A stretch of DNA of 64,000 nt from the NCBI GenBank assembly GCA_964537925.1, contig CAZICV010000008.1:1-64000 (forward strand), given 5' to 3'. A model generated the notes under the pieces. That model made no database searches and was not told the origin of the DNA. It worked only from the letters and a program-made list of their open reading frames with translations. Shown one piece after another: positions 38,317 through 47,353 of this stretch. The stretch comes from SLDF01 sp964537925 (GTDB lineage: Bacteria; Bacteroidota; Bacteroidia; Chitinophagales; Saprospiraceae). Position 1 is the first letter of the stretch. Each line of letters starts with the position of its first letter. A program made the position numbers and the translations under genes.

Positions 38317-39078
38317 ATGCCTGTTATCACGTTCGAATCCAAGGAAGCGATTCCGGAGGGTCTCCGCGAATTTGCAACCGAGACCGAAGGAAAGTTCACC
38401 GTCAAGGTGGCTCCCGAAGTCAAGCTCAACGAGTTCCGCGACAAGAATATTGCCCTGTCGCAGCAGATCGAGACGCTCACGCCGGTCATGGCGCGCATCA
38501 AGGAAATCGCTGGGGAAGACCTCGACGTTTTCGCCAACGAACTGACCGAACTCAAGAGCATCGCCCAGCGCGTGTCCGATGGTGAACTCAAGACCACCGA
38601 GGACATCGAAAAGGCGGTGGCCGAACGCGTTAAGGCTGTGAAGGACGGCTACGAGCAGAACCAGAAGTCCGAACGCGACCTCCGCACCAAGGCGGAACGG
38701 GACCGCGATGAACTCAAGGTCGCGCTCGATCACACGAACATTCGCCACGCCATCACGGCGTCGGTGATCGCCCCGAATTCCGGCGTCCGTCCTGAGGCGC
38801 TCGGTGACATCCTCGAACGAGCCTACAAGCTCTTCAAGTGGGTGGATGGGAAGCCGGTCCCGATGAACGGCGAAAGCACGATTTTTGGCGCTGACGGCTC
38901 CGAGCCGATGACGCCGAAGGAGTGGCTGACCAAGCTGCGCGATGAAGCCCCCTACTTCTTCCAAGGAAATGGCGGCGGTGGCGCGAGCGGCGGAACGACT
39001 TCCAAGCACGGTCTGAGCGCGGCGGAAATCGCCAAGCTCTCTCCGGCACAGAAATTGGCGCTCGCCAACGCAGGCTAA
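38317..39078 (+). CDS. capsid scaffolding protein
   Basis: A 253-residue protein with a long Lys/Glu-rich coiled coil (about 35-150, RDKNIALSQQIETLTPVMAR, KSERDLRTKAERDRDELKVA). The conserved start and the C-terminal LSAAEIAKLSPAQKLALANA are typical of phage scaffolds of GTA-like heads. It lies directly before the major capsid gene. Start set at the ATG behind GGTGAGGA. Confidence 0.8.
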   Translation: MPVITFESKEAIPEGLREFATETEGKFTVKVAPEVKLNEFRDKNIALSQQIETLTPVMARIKEIAGEDLDVFANELTELKSIAQRVSDGELKTTEDIEKAVAERVKAVKDGYEQNQKSERDLRTKAERDRDELKVALDHTNIRHAITASVIAPNSGVRPEALGDILERAYKLFKWVDGKPVPMNGESTIFGADGSEPMTPKEWLTKLRDEAPYFFQGNGGGGASGGTTSKHGLSAAEIAKLSPAQKLALANAG

Positions 39079-39190
39079 CCGCCTCGGCAACGACCGCCTT
39101 GCAGGCCCCGGCATCTGATCGCCTACCGGGGTTAGTTTAACCAACCTCTAGGCGGTTGTTGTTCAATAATCCTAACGGAGTTGCAGTCAA

Positions 39191-40114
39191 GTGCTTACCC
39201 TTCACGAAGCCGCTAAGCAGTTCGATACCGATCTGAAGCGGCAGGCGATCATCGAAATGTTCGCCGGTTCGACCGAACTGAACGCGGTTCTGCCGTTCAT
39301 GGACCTGCCCGGTGGTAGCTACAGCTACAATCAGGAAGGCAAGCTGCCGAGCGTCGGCTTCCGTGGCATCAACGAGGGTTACACCTCCAGCGTCGGCGTC
39401 ATCAATCCGCAGACCGAGACCCTCAAGATCGCTGGCGGCGACCTTGACGTGGACAAGGCTCTCATCAAGATGCACGGCGCGGGCGTCCGCACCACGCAGG
39501 AAGAGATGAAGGTCAAGGCGTTCGGCCAGACCATCACCGACTGCTTCATCAACGGCGACGCCTCGGACGGTGTGAGCTTCGACGGCCTGCGTCGTCGTGT
39601 CACCGGCTATCAGCTTCTCGTTGCCAACGAGGACAATCCGGGCGCTTCGGGTCCGCTGTCGCTGGCCACGCTGGATGAGGCCATCGACCGCGTGCAGGGT
39701 CCGACGCACCTCATCATGGACGGCCGGATGCGCAACCTCCTGTCGCGCGCCGCGAAGGCTGGTATCGGTGGTGATCTGGACTGGTCGAAGGATGACTTCG
39801 GTCGTCGGATCGCCTTCTACAACGATCTGCCGATCCTCGTGACCGGCGAGAACGCTGCGGGTGAACGCATCCTCGACTTCAACGAGTCGGGTCCGGACGG
39901 CACCTCCAACACCGGCTCGCTCTATGTCGTCGCCTTCGGTGAGGGCAAGGTCAAGATGCTGCAGAACGGCATCATGGAAGTGACCGACCTCGGTGAGATC
40001 GACGCGCAGCCGGTTCTTCGCACCCGCGTCGAGTGGCTCGTCGGCATGGCCATCGAGAACGGCAAGGCCGTCTCGCGCGTCGCCGGTATCACCAAGGCCG
40101 CGATGGTCGCCTAA
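39191..40114 (+). CDS. major capsid protein (HK97 fold)
   Basis: A 307-residue protein beginning LTLHEAAKQFDTDLKRQAII. The pattern LNAVLPFMDLPGGSYSYNQE, then MHGAGVRTTQEEMKVKAFGQ and HLIMDGRMRNLLSRAAKAGI is that of P22/HK97-like capsid proteins of the major-capsid-GP7 type. GTG start with CGGAG about 12 bases upstream. Gene position after scaffold fits. Confidence 0.85.
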   Translation: MLTLHEAAKQFDTDLKRQAIIEMFAGSTELNAVLPFMDLPGGSYSYNQEGKLPSVGFRGINEGYTSSVGVINPQTETLKIAGGDLDVDKALIKMHGAGVRTTQEEMKVKAFGQTITDCFINGDASDGVSFDGLRRRVTGYQLLVANEDNPGASGPLSLATLDEAIDRVQGPTHLIMDGRMRNLLSRAAKAGIGGDLDWSKDDFGRRIAFYNDLPILVTGENAAGERILDFNESGPDGTSNTGSLYVVAFGEGKVKMLQNGIMEVTDLGEIDAQPVLRTRVEWLVGMAIENGKAVSRVAGITKAAMVA

Positions 40115-40121
40115 CCAGATC

Positions 40122-40146
40122 GGGGAGGGTTTCGGCCCTCCCCTTT
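40122..40146 (+). terminator. stem-loop after the capsid gene
   Basis: Stem GGGGAGGG/CCCTCCCC, loop TTTCGG, then TTTGG. Short U-run; possibly a partial terminator or stabiliser of the capsid transcript. Confidence 0.6.
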
Positions 40147-40199
40147 GGTGACGCACCACTCTTCTTTCTGCTTCTCAACCAAGGACTCCGAGAACTCCA

Positions 40200-40649
40200 A
40201 TGTCGAAGATGAACACCTCGCATCGTTATATCTACGATGCCGCCCCGGCGACGCTCCTCCGCGCCCGGACTGCTGCCGCTGTGACCTCCACTGGCGACTC
40301 CTCGGTCGTCGTTCTGGATACGCTCAAGGGCTTTTGGAACACCGCTGGTGAACTGGCCGATGAAACTTTCGCCATCGTCATCAACGTCACCGATCTGGAC
40401 GCCACCACTGGCGACGAGACCTACTCGCTTGCGGCCAAGGCGACCAACGCTGCCGGTGTGGTCAACAACGCTGCCGCTCTCGGCACGCTGGCGATCAACG
40501 CTGTCGGCCAGTACGTCATTCTGGTCGATGCCGCCACCGTCAAGAAGGTCGCGTCGAACTTCGGCGGCGTCAAGCTGACCGCGACGCTGGCTGGCACCAC
40601 GCCGTCCATCACCTATCACTCGTGGATTAGCCAGATCGTCAAGGCGTAA
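40200..40649 (+). CDS. head structural or decoration protein
   Basis: A 149-residue protein rich in Ala, Thr and Val. A beta-sandwich pattern is seen (DSSVVVLDTLKGFWNTAGEL, FAIVINVTDLDATTGDETYS). Position immediately after the capsid gene, as for capsid-decorating proteins. No family was named with certainty. Confidence 0.65.
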   Translation: MSKMNTSHRYIYDAAPATLLRARTAAAVTSTGDSSVVVLDTLKGFWNTAGELADETFAIVINVTDLDATTGDETYSLAAKATNAAGVVNNAAALGTLAINAVGQYVILVDAATVKKVASNFGGVKLTATLAGTTPSITYHSWISQIVKA

Positions 40650-40664
40650 GCCTTGCGATTTGAT

Positions 40665-40689
40665 GGGACCTCTTCGGAGGTCCCTTTTC
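40665..40689 (+). terminator. terminator with TTCG loop
   Basis: Eight-base stem GGGACCTC/GAGGTCCC with a TTCG tetraloop, followed by TTTTCC. Confidence 0.75.
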
Positions 40690-40723
40690 CACTTCCCTCC
40701 CCGACACGAAGCAAAGGCAACCG

Positions 40724-41119
40724 ATGAGCCAGCTTTATACCTGCTATTCGCCCAGCGGCGAGAAGTTCGAACTTTCGCGCGCCAATTTCCTCGACTGTAC
40801 GCTGCACTACGGTTTCACGACCAACGCTCCCGGCGCTCCTGCGGCTCCGATCCCCGCTCCCGTGGAAGCACCGGCTCCTGTCGAGTCGAGCGCTCCTGAG
40901 GAGATTATCGAGGATGAAGACGGTGAAGACGCGGCTCTCGACGAAGACGGTGAAGACGCCGACTACGCTGACTTCGCCAACGAGGTCGATGAAGCCGAGC
41001 CGCTGACCTTTGCTGACAAGGATGCCGTCAAGGCGTTCCTTCGTGATCGTCATATCGAATTTGATGGTCGCGCCAGCTTCGACACGCTGGTTGCGCTGGC
41101 GAGCAACGTCCCCGCCTAA
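40724..41119 (+). CDS. acidic head-associated protein
   Basis: A 131-residue protein: N-terminal beta unit (LYTCYSPSGEKFELSRANFL), a Pro/Ala-rich linker, a very acidic stretch (EEIIEDEDGEDAALDEDGED) and a C-terminal small domain (DKDAVKAFLRDRHIEFDGRA). Role in the virion unknown. Confidence 0.65.
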   Translation: MSQLYTCYSPSGEKFELSRANFLDCTLHYGFTTNAPGAPAAPIPAPVEAPAPVESSAPEEIIEDEDGEDAALDEDGEDADYADFANEVDEAEPLTFADKDAVKAFLRDRHIEFDGRASFDTLVALASNVPA

Positions 41120-41146
41120 GCGCGATACCTTTCTCGGGTTCTCTGG

Positions 41147-41181
41147 ACGCTCGGCAGTTCCGCTGTCGGGCGTTCTTTTTT
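41147..41181 (+). terminator. rho-independent terminator
   Basis: Eleven-base stem ACGCTCGGCAG/CTGTCGGGCGT (two G-U pairs), loop TTCCG, then TCTTTTTTG. The next gene starts 11 bases later, so it may act as an attenuator. Confidence 0.7.
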
Positions 41182-41191
41182 GGAGTAGATC

Positions 41192-41704
41192 ATGGTCACC
41201 CTCGTTGTTGAAGACGGCACCGGCCTTCCCACCGCCAACTCTCTTTGCTCGGTTGAGGATGCTGACGCACTTCTTGAAGTGAACGTGCATTCGACGTGGG
41301 CGGCGATCACCGAGGAGGAGCGCAAGGAGAAGCTCCTGATTTGGGCAACCCGACTGCTGTGCGAACGAGCACGTTGGAAAGGAGTCCGCGTCTCTGAAAC
41401 TTCCGGCCTGCCTTTCCCTCGGTCAGGTCTTCGCAACGCTGACGGCGGCTTCTATCCGGACGACGATGTGCCTCTGCCGGTCAAGACCGCTGTCGCGACG
41501 CTGGCTGACTTCCTCAACAGCGGCGATCCCACTGTCCCCAATGGACAGAGCAACCTCACCCGTCTCGACGTGGATGTGATCTCTATCCAGTTCGACGTGA
41601 ACACCTCGCCGGAGCGCTGGCCTAGCTCTCTCAGCTACATCCTCCGTGACATTGCTCAAATCACCACGGGCCGCAACAACGGCAAGCGTATCGTCAAGCA
41701 CTAA
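41192..41704 (+). CDS. head-tail connector, DnaT-like/gp4-like
   Basis: A 170-residue adaptor protein. The start VTLVVEDGTGLPTANSLCSV plus EDADALLEVN is typical of the phage DnaT-like or gp6/gp4-like connector family, with helices containing LLIWATRLLCERARWKGVRV. Stop and next start are joined (TAATG). Binds the portal in related phages. Confidence 0.75.
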   Translation: MVTLVVEDGTGLPTANSLCSVEDADALLEVNVHSTWAAITEEERKEKLLIWATRLLCERARWKGVRVSETSGLPFPRSGLRNADGGFYPDDDVPLPVKTAVATLADFLNSGDPTVPNGQSNLTRLDVDVISIQFDVNTSPERWPSSLSYILRDIAQITTGRNNGKRIVKH

Positions 41705-42078
41705 TGACTGATCTCGTCTCCACCGCTCAAGCCGCCATCATCGCGGCTTTCAAGGGACCCCTCAAGCCGTTCCTCAAGGAAGTCACCTTCGACTTCCTGA
41801 CCTCGACGGGTGATTACGATGCGGAGAACGATAGTGTCAACGAAGTCTATGACTCTTATGGACCGTTCGAGGTGCCTGTCGTTCGGACGACTTCCGAAGA
41901 CCTGAGCCAGTATAGCGTAGAGAAAACTGACTCCAAGATTATCGTCCCCGGCAACTGGCTTCCTAACGCGATGGAGGCATCTGATCGTGTTCGCATCGCC
42001 GGACAGATTTGGGTGGTCCGTAAGACCGTAGATGTTCCCGGTAATGTTGTTTACATCTTGTTCGTCAGGCGTACCTAA
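41704..42078 (+). CDS. head-completion (neck) protein
   Basis: A 124-residue beta-rich protein with VVRTTSEDLSQYSVEKTDSK and a final RIAGQIWVVRKTVDVPGNVV segment, as in stopper/head-closure proteins. Position between adaptor and tail-completion genes supports it. Confidence 0.65.
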   Translation: MTDLVSTAQAAIIAAFKGPLKPFLKEVTFDFLTSTGDYDAENDSVNEVYDSYGPFEVPVVRTTSEDLSQYSVEKTDSKIIVPGNWLPNAMEASDRVRIAGQIWVVRKTVDVPGNVVYILFVRRT

Positions 42079-42560
42079 TGGCATATATCACCAACCGCCA
42101 GCAGGTGGAGAAACAGGTCCGCGCTTCCATGGCGAATTTCCGGAAGCGTCTCGCTCGCGGTATCGAGGAAATCTGTCATGAGGCGGATGACACGATCAAG
42201 GCGCATACACCTGTCTGGTCGGGCAAGGCTGTGAGAAATTACATCTGGTCCACCGGGAGACCGTCTGCTCAGGTATACGATCCGATCGACAACGGACCTC
42301 CCGGCCCCACCAACTCCATGCCGCTCGGCACCGAGCCTCGCCGCGCCCCTAATGAGAGCGCCGCTCGTGAAACCCTGTTGGCGCTGGACTTCTCGAATCC
42401 ATTCCAGAGCTTCATCCTCACGAACAACGCGGAGGATATCGGCGGATTGGAATACGGCCTGCTGCCTACCCCTGAGCGATCCCGCTCCCCTAACGGCATG
42501 TTCGGTCTGACGCAGAATTACATCAGCGAGCTTGTACGCTCCAAGGGCTTCCTGAGATGA
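42078..42560 (+). CDS. tail-completion / HK97 gp10-like protein
   Basis: A 160-residue protein. The helix FRKRLARGIEEICHEADDTI, then KAHTPVWSGKAVRNYIWSTG, is the hallmark of the HK97-gp10 family (helix followed by TPVxTG). Connects neck and tail. Overlaps both neighbours by 1-4 bases. Confidence 0.75.
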   Translation: MAYITNRQQVEKQVRASMANFRKRLARGIEEICHEADDTIKAHTPVWSGKAVRNYIWSTGRPSAQVYDPIDNGPPGPTNSMPLGTEPRRAPNESAARETLLALDFSNPFQSFILTNNAEDIGGLEYGLLPTPERSRSPNGMFGLTQNYISELVRSKGFLR

Positions 42561-42997
42561 GTGAAGAAAGTCAACGCGTCTATCTCTCCAACCGCGTTGC
42601 GGTGAAGATGAAGGCGTTCGATCCTACCCTCCCCATCGGTTATCCGAACCAGAAGTTCGATCCGCCTGAGAATGCGGTTTACGCTCGAATGTTCCTTCTC
42701 GGCGGACGTGGTTTGACCGTAGCCAAGTCCGGCGAGCAGATCGTCAATCGCAAGACTGGCATCTTGCAGGTTTCCTTCTTCTCCCCGGCTGAGAGCGGGA
42801 CCAAGCGCGCCTGCCTCGCCATGGATGAACTCGTCAAATGGTTCGAGAACTTCCGAGGCCGTGACGCCGAAGGAGTTTCCTACACCTTCAAGGTTGCTGA
42901 GACGCGGCACCCTGACGCTGCTGGTGGTTGGCATCAGTCGATTGTTCGCATCCCCTATTTCCGGGATGAATATCAGACATTGACGCCGGTCAGCTAA
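42557..42997 (+). CDS. tail terminator (DUF4128-like)
   Basis: A 146-residue protein, start MSEESQRVYLSNRVAVKMKA. The layout (helix, GRGLTVAKSG loop, strands, then WHQSIVRIPYFRDEYQ) fits tail-terminator or DUF4128 proteins. It ends eight bases before the convergent nadD stop. Last tail-connector gene before the inserted block. Confidence 0.7.
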   Translation: MSEESQRVYLSNRVAVKMKAFDPTLPIGYPNQKFDPPENAVYARMFLLGGRGLTVAKSGEQIVNRKTGILQVSFFSPAESGTKRACLAMDELVKWFENFRGRDAEGVSYTFKVAETRHPDAAGGWHQSIVRIPYFRDEYQTLTPVS

Positions 42998-43004
42998 GCC
43001 TGAC

Positions 43005-43631
43005 TTACGCAATAGAACGATGGGTAACGGCGTCGCGAAGCTGCGCCGAGTCCAATCGATCCGGCCAATGCGGATCAGCCTTGCGCAAGGCGGTGGCCGA
43101 CTGCGGATCAGGGTCAAAACGCAGTAGCACCAGAGCAGGCACGCTCCATTCCACCTGATTGCGAAAGCTGGCGGCGGACAGCCGGTAGCGGCGCAGCCAA
43201 GTCATTGCAGAACTCATAACAGCGGCAGAATCATACCCCGGTCGGGCGATCACCGCGATTGGCATGGCGCGAGCGATATCCCGCCAGCCGCGCCAACGGT
43301 GGAATTGCCCGAGGTTGTCTGCACCCATCAGCCAGACGAAACGACGCTTAGACCACCGCCTCCGCAGTTTGCGCAGGGTGTCCACGGTAAAGCGGGTGCC
43401 AAGCTCGCGTTCCAATGCGGTTACTCGGATCGGCACGCGCCGGGCTTGCCTTTGCGCCGAAGCGACACGCGCTACCAGAGGAGCCATGCCTGCTGCTGGC
43501 TTTAGTGGATTACCGGGCGAGACCAGCCACCACACCTCATCGAGACCGAGCGCCGCCTTGGCGAACAGACTAATCCGGCGATGCCCTCCGTGGGCTGGGT
43601 TGAAACTACCGCCCAAGAGGCCGACGCGCAT
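43005..43631 (-). CDS. nadD: nicotinate-nucleotide adenylyltransferase
   Basis: NAD+ biosynthesis enzyme (nicotinate mononucleotide plus ATP to deamido-NAD). The 208-residue protein has the full nucleotidyltransferase motif GGSFNPAHGGH (7-17), RFTVDTLRKLRRRW, and the family's VWLMGADNLGQFHRWRGW. The C-terminal signature is SATALRKADPHW in place of the usual ISSTxIR. It lies 23 bases after proA on the same strand, as in alphaproteobacterial chromosomes. Its presence inside a tail operon, antisense to it, is unexpected. It appears intact. Confidence 0.95.
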   Translation of the reverse strand: MRVGLLGGSFNPAHGGHRRISLFAKAALGLDEVWWLVSPGNPLKPAAGMAPLVARVASAQRQARRVPIRVTALERELGTRFTVDTLRKLRRRWSKRRFVWLMGADNLGQFHRWRGWRDIARAMPIAVIARPGYDSAAVMSSAMTWLRRYRLSAASFRNQVEWSVPALVLLRFDPDPQSATALRKADPHWPDRLDSAQLRDAVTHRSIA

Positions 43632-43654
43632 GAAACCCTCCCGCCCGCGTCGCT

Positions 43655-45004
43655 TTATGGTCTGACCTGTCCGGCTCCACGAACCTGCCACTTGTATGTG
43701 GTCAACCCTTCGAGCGCGACAGGTCCCCGCGCGTGGAGCCGCCCGGTAGCGATGCCGATCTCTGCGCCTAGGCCGAACTCTCCGCCATCGGCAAACTGCG
43801 TCGAAGCGTTGACCATGACGATTGCGCTATCCACCTCGTTAAGGAAGCGCTCCGCCGCTGTCGTATCGGAGGTGACAATTGCGTCGGTGTGTGCCGAGCT
43901 ATGCTGCGCGATGTGAGACATCGCTGCGTCAAGTCCATCCACCACCGCGACTGAGAGGATCGTGTCGAGGTATTCGGTGTCCCAATCTTCGCTCGTGGCG
44001 GGGATTACGCGCGGATCGAGCGTACAAGCGCGAGCATCTCCACGCAACTCACACCCGGCGGCGAGCAACACGCCAATCACCTCTGGCGCGGTGGGAAACT
44101 GCGCATCTATCAGCAAGGTTTCCATCGCTCCGCAGATGCCGGTGCGACGCAACTTGGCGTTGAGCACGATGGATTTCGCCATCTCGGGATCAGCGGCGGA
44201 ATGGAGATAGGTGTGACAGATTCCGTCGAGATGGGCGAGCACCGGGACCCGCGCATCGGCCTGAACCCGAGCCACAAGACTCTTACCTCCCCTCGGCACG
44301 ATCATGTCGATAAGACCAGCCGCCGTCAGCATAGCTCCGACTGCCGCGCGATCTTGTGTAGGCATGAGTTGCACTGCGGCAGCGGGAGCGCCTGCCGAGG
44401 CTAAACCCGTCTGAAGCGCAGCTAGGATCGCGCGGTTCGAGTTCACCGCCTCACTCCCGCCGCGCAGCAGCACGGCGTTCCCCGAGCGGAAGCACAATGC
44501 GGCGGCGTCAGCGGTCACGTTGGGACGGCTTTCGTAGATGATCCCGATAAGCCCGATAGGCACCCGCACCCGGCTAAGTTGAAGGCCGTTGGGACGCTCG
44601 CTTCGGTCAATTACCTCGCCTACCGGATCAGGTAGGTTTGCAACCTGATCGACTGCATCGGCAATCCCTGCAAGGCGCGCAGGATCGAGCTTCAGTCGGT
44701 CGAGTATTGCCGTAGTCAACCCGTTTGCCTCCCCCGCAGCAAGATCGCGTGCATTGGCGGCGAGAATTTCATCTTGCGCATCGCGTAGCGCTTGGGAGGC
44801 GGCGTGCAGGGCTTTGCCCTTGGTAGAGCTATCGAGCCGCGCAAGCTCACGCTGCGCCGCGCGTCCAGCCAAGGCTAGGCGATCTACGATCTGGTCAATG
44901 GACTCGTTCTCGGCGGCAAGGGTTTGGACAGGCATATCTCTAACTAACACTGTGCGGGGCAGTTTGGCGACAAGGTTATAAATCCCAACATCAAGTGGAG
45001 CCAT
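43655..45004 (-). CDS. proA: gamma-glutamyl phosphate reductase
   Basis: NADPH-dependent reductase of proline biosynthesis (gamma-glutamyl phosphate to glutamate semialdehyde). Complete aldehyde-dehydrogenase-like fold. Seen are IIYESRPNVTADAAALCFRS, RGGKSLVARVQADARVPVLA, HLDGICHTYLHSAADPEMAK and the catalytic Cys in RRTGICGAMETLL. The ATG at 45004 has GGAAGG seven bases upstream but adds 23 residues to the usual N-terminus; the family-like start is MPVQTLAAENES at 44935. Host-type gene in the phage tail module. Confidence 0.95.
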   Translation of the reverse strand: MAPLDVGIYNLVAKLPRTVLVRDMPVQTLAAENESIDQIVDRLALAGRAAQRELARLDSSTKGKALHAASQALRDAQDEILAANARDLAAGEANGLTTAILDRLKLDPARLAGIADAVDQVANLPDPVGEVIDRSERPNGLQLSRVRVPIGLIGIIYESRPNVTADAAALCFRSGNAVLLRGGSEAVNSNRAILAALQTGLASAGAPAAAVQLMPTQDRAAVGAMLTAAGLIDMIVPRGGKSLVARVQADARVPVLAHLDGICHTYLHSAADPEMAKSIVLNAKLRRTGICGAMETLLIDAQFPTAPEVIGVLLAAGCELRGDARACTLDPRVIPATSEDWDTEYLDTILSVAVVDGLDAAMSHIAQHSSAHTDAIVTSDTTAAERFLNEVDSAIVMVNASTQFADGGEFGLGAEIGIATGRLHARGPVALEGLTTYKWQVRGAGQVRP

Positions 45005-45079
45005 AGTAGCGCCTTCCAGCACAGGATTGGAATTTCTCTATCCCATGAGATGTAAGCCTGAACCTGTTGGTTATTCTCC

Positions 45080-45108
45080 TTGACTTTTTGAACCAAAAAG
45101 GTTAGTAT
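45080..45108 (+). promoter_or_regulatory. late promoter L4 (tail tube)
   Basis: TTGACT, 17 bases, TAGTAT. The spacer carries AACCAAAAAGGTT, a dyad. It restarts rightward transcription just after the antisense nadD-proA block. Confidence 0.8.
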
Positions 45109-45169
45109 AAGGCCTTCATAGGAATTCGCCCCGCTCAGGGGTCCTCTCCCCTCCGCTCGAAGGCCCTTC

Positions 45170-47224
45170 ATGACCCGCAAAATTCTTGCCGACTCCAATC
45201 GCGCTGCGCTGCGTGAAATCACCGAAAGCGATTGGGGTGATACCCCGGCCATCGGCGTGAGCCGCGCCGTGCGCTATACGCAGTCGTCGATCACGGTTTC
45301 CAAGGACACCGCCACTTCCGAGGAAATCCGCTCGGATCGCATGGTCTCCTCGATCATCGAGACGGGTGCGTCGTCGGGTGGCGATCTGAATTTCGAGTTC
45401 TCGGCGGGCAATCAGGACGGCATTCTTCAACGCGTGCTTCAGGGCGCGTGGTCGCGCCCGATGACCTTCGACGTGTGGCGCGGCGCTGTGGTTGAGATTG
45501 GTTCGAACAACACGGTTCGCATCGGCGGCGGTGACTACCGCAGCTATTTCACCGTGGGCCGTCACATCCGCACTTCGGGCTTCGTCAACCCGGCGAACAA
45601 CACCTACGCCACCATTACCGCCCTCGCCTACACGGGCGGCAAGACGGTTATCACCGTCTCGGGCACGCCCTTCGTCGCGGAAGGTGGTTCGGCCTTCACC
45701 TCCATTCGTGACGCCAATGACGTGCTGCTGCTCAAGAGCACTGTGGTTCGGTTCGGCACGCTCGATAGCCGCACGCTGGACACCAACGGCGCGAACGCCT
45801 TTGCCGATCTCGTTGCTGCCAAGCAGATCGTCCCCGGTCAGAGTCTCTTCATCGACGGCGTGGGCTACGAGGTCGGTACTGTTACCGTCTCGGGCACGGT
45901 CGCGGGTGAAACGCTAACCATCAGCGACGGCGAACAGGTTCTCGCGCTGGTTGTCGATGAGGACTTCGACATTGGTGTTGATGACACTGCCACGGCGGCG
46001 AACCTCGCTGCTGCCATCAACAAGGCCCGTGTAGCCGGGAACCTCTACGTGACCGCTACCAGCGCCCTCGGCGTCGTCACCCTGACCAATCTCTACAAGA
46101 GTGGCGGCAGCATCAGCGGCGACGCTGGTGAAGCGGCATCGATCACGATCAACGGCGTCGCTGCTGGTGACGAAGTGTCGATCAACGATGGTTCGACCAC
46201 GGAAGTCTTCGAAGCTGACGTGGACTTCATCGTCGGCGGATCGGATGCGGCCACTGCCGCCAACCTCGCCAGCGCTATCGAAGTGGCTGGTCTCGACCTC
46301 ACCGTTTCTGTGAACGGCGCGACGATCACGCTCATCAGTCCGAACGGTGGCGCAGTCACCAGCAGCGATGCTGAGTACGAGATCGTCGATTTCACCGCCA
46401 CGCTCACCATCGTGGACTTCGCGGGTGGTAACGCCGACTTCGGTGGCTTCTATGGTGTGATTGCCGTCACGGACGACGCTATTGTGGTTGATCGCGATCT
46501 GCCCGCCACTGCTGCTGGTACTCCGATTACGATCAAGGGTTCGATCCTTCGTAACCCGAGCGTCGATACCGAGATTGAAGAGCAGTCGATCTCGCTCGAA
46601 ACCACCTTCACCGATGTCGGCCAGAACTTCATCTCGGATGGCATGGTGGACGGCACCTTCGAACTCGAAGTGTCGGCGGGTGCGGTTATCACCGGCTCGG
46701 TCAAGCGCGAAGGCCGTGCAACCTTCCGTCGCGCTCGCAAGCTCCATGCCTCGCCCTACACGGCGCTGGACGCTCCGGCCACGGAGAACGTGTCAGCTAC
46801 GGCGAACGTAGGCGCTCTGCGCGCTGGTGGCGAAATTCTCTCGACCGCGATCAAGAGCATCAAGCTCACGGTCGATGCTCCGCTGCGCAAGCAGACGGCG
46901 GTTTCGCACAAGTTCCCGGTCGGCATCAAGGCTGGTCGCCTTGCAGTGAGCTTGACTATCGAAGCCTACTTCGCAGACGGCAGCAACTTCGACGCCTTCA
47001 TCAATCACGACACCCGTGATCTGGTGTTCCCGATCATCGATCCGGAGCAGAACACCTACCAGTTCACCGTGCCGAGCTTCAAGATCACCAGTGATCCTAT
47101 CGCTCCGGGTGGCATCGATCAGGACGTGATGGAAACGATGGAAGGTGCTGCTTTCCGCGACGCCATCAAGGGCTGCATCCTTCAGGTGGATCGCTTCTCC
47201 TCGACCTTCCCCATCGGCTTCTAA
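45170..47224 (+). CDS. tail tube protein with inserted repeats
   Basis: The N-terminus (NRAALREITESDWGDTPAIG, ATSEEIRSDRMVSSIIETGA) and the C-terminus (KITSDPIAPGGIDQDVMETM) belong to the phage tail-tube family of long-tailed phages. Between them, at about 245-430, lie two related insert domains, each with a DGxxxxxxVDxDFxxGxxDxATAANLAxAI pattern. The 684-residue length is about twice that of a plain tube protein; the inserts probably decorate the tail surface. Confidence 0.8.
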   Translation: MTRKILADSNRAALREITESDWGDTPAIGVSRAVRYTQSSITVSKDTATSEEIRSDRMVSSIIETGASSGGDLNFEFSAGNQDGILQRVLQGAWSRPMTFDVWRGAVVEIGSNNTVRIGGGDYRSYFTVGRHIRTSGFVNPANNTYATITALAYTGGKTVITVSGTPFVAEGGSAFTSIRDANDVLLLKSTVVRFGTLDSRTLDTNGANAFADLVAAKQIVPGQSLFIDGVGYEVGTVTVSGTVAGETLTISDGEQVLALVVDEDFDIGVDDTATAANLAAAINKARVAGNLYVTATSALGVVTLTNLYKSGGSISGDAGEAASITINGVAAGDEVSINDGSTTEVFEADVDFIVGGSDAATAANLASAIEVAGLDLTVSVNGATITLISPNGGAVTSSDAEYEIVDFTATLTIVDFAGGNADFGGFYGVIAVTDDAIVVDRDLPATAAGTPITIKGSILRNPSVDTEIEEQSISLETTFTDVGQNFISDGMVDGTFELEVSAGAVITGSVKREGRATFRRARKLHASPYTALDAPATENVSATANVGALRAGGEILSTAIKSIKLTVDAPLRKQTAVSHKFPVGIKAGRLAVSLTIEAYFADGSNFDAFINHDTRDLVFPIIDPEQNTYQFTVPSFKITSDPIAPGGIDQDVMETMEGAAFRDAIKGCILQVDRFSSTFPIGF

Positions 47225-47288
47225 CCGGACGGAGGTTCCGCGCCTCCGCCAACCAACAGCTTACCCGACACTCTTTCGCTGGCGAAAC

Positions 47289-47320
47289 GGGCGGCTCCCA
47301 AGTCGGGAAGGGAGCCGCCC
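47289..47320 (+). other. strong hairpin after the tail tube gene
   Basis: Eleven-base perfect stem GGGCGGCTCCC/GGGAGCCGCCC, loop of ten bases, no U-run. Likely lowers expression of the downstream tail genes relative to the abundant tube protein. Confidence 0.6.
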
Positions 47321-47353
47321 ACCCTCTCCTTACCGACAAGGAATCTCCCCGAC

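Noticed and set aside
39137..40159. 340-aa minus-strand ORF opposite the capsid gene
   Set aside because: Mirror of strong codon bias in the capsid gene; position and content favour the capsid protein.
47289..47320. Rho-independent terminator after the tail tube gene
   Set aside because: Very stable stem but no U-run; listed only as a hairpin.
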